Shown here piece by piece: positions 64,000-64,000 of a DNA stretch of 64,000 nt (position 1 is its first letter; every line of letters starts with the position of its first letter). The notes beneath the pieces were generated by a model. The model was not told the origin of the DNA and searched no databases. It was given only the letters and a program-made list of their open reading frames with translations. Position numbers and translations under genes: made by a program. The DNA is from Streptomyces sp. NRRL F-525 (GTDB lineage Bacteria > Actinomycetota > Actinomycetes > Streptomycetales > Streptomycetaceae): assembly GCF_000716605.1 (NCBI RefSeq), contig NZ_JNXE01000014.1:124001-188000 (forward strand), in the 5' to 3' direction.

Positions 64000-64000
64000 G

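Overview
This window is chromosomal core DNA from a Streptomyces-type actinomycete. The coding DNA is very GC-rich, GTG and TTG starts are common, and genes often overlap by ATGA or GTGA. It carries bldD, the small actinobacterial integration host factor mihF and an ATPase-degenerate priA. The order alaS-ruvX-mltG-aroECKB-efp-nusB-bldD-pyrRBC-carAB-pyrDF-mihF-gmk-rpoZ-coaBC-metK-priA-fmt-rsmB-rpe matches what I know of Streptomyces chromosomes. The species cannot be fixed from sequence alone. I saw no tRNA, rRNA, CRISPR array, insertion sequence or phage gene.

Layout. 1-2.6 kb (minus): ABC exporter ATPase and permease plus a NarL-class histidine kinase cut by the left edge. 2.7-8 kb: VKOR-type thiol oxidase, rarA, rpsD behind a long structured leader, and a convergent NB-ARC/TPR regulator without a visible DNA-binding domain. 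8.1-14.8 kb: two small conserved proteins, alaS, ruvX, mltG, aroE. 14.8-15.4 kb: a degenerate 45-bp tandem repeat with no gene. 15.4-21.5 kb: aroC-aroK-aroB (chorismate pathway), a P-loop protein, a divergent M24 peptidase, efp and nusB, ended by two 20-bp perfect hairpins facing bldD. 22.4-32.4 kb: the complete UMP pathway (pyrR, pyrB, pyrC, a membrane protein, carA, carB, pyrD, pyrF), with a likely PyrR-binding RNA over the pyrR ribosome-binding site. 32.7-36.8 kb: mihF, gmk, rpoZ, coaBC, metK.

36.9-39.3 kb looks like an accessory insertion: an ABC exporter pair and a divergent TetR gene share a 25-bp operator, next to a 60-codon gene remnant. After priA come a 61-bp minisatellite, an HTH protein, fmt, a third repeat block, rsmB, lactate 2-monooxygenase, rpe, a SorC regulator, a secreted RNase with its barstar inhibitor, a sortase-anchored surface protein and guaB1 (GMP reductase type). 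53.7-56.8 kb holds an acetyltransferase, a second HTH protein, an amino-acid permease and an Lrp/AsnC regulator, with a helically phased array of CGCAA motifs before the permease. 57-63.4 kb is a self-contained module: a GntR/UTRA regulator, a four-gene ABC importer and a HAD phosphatase fused to an EEP phosphodiesterase domain. It probably takes up and dephosphorylates an organophosphate. The right edge cuts a DUF1963-like gene.

The least explained signals are the three intergenic minisatellites, a 28-nt dispersed repeat present three times, the phased CGCAA array, the HAD-EEP fusion module and the altered metal site of the M24 protein.
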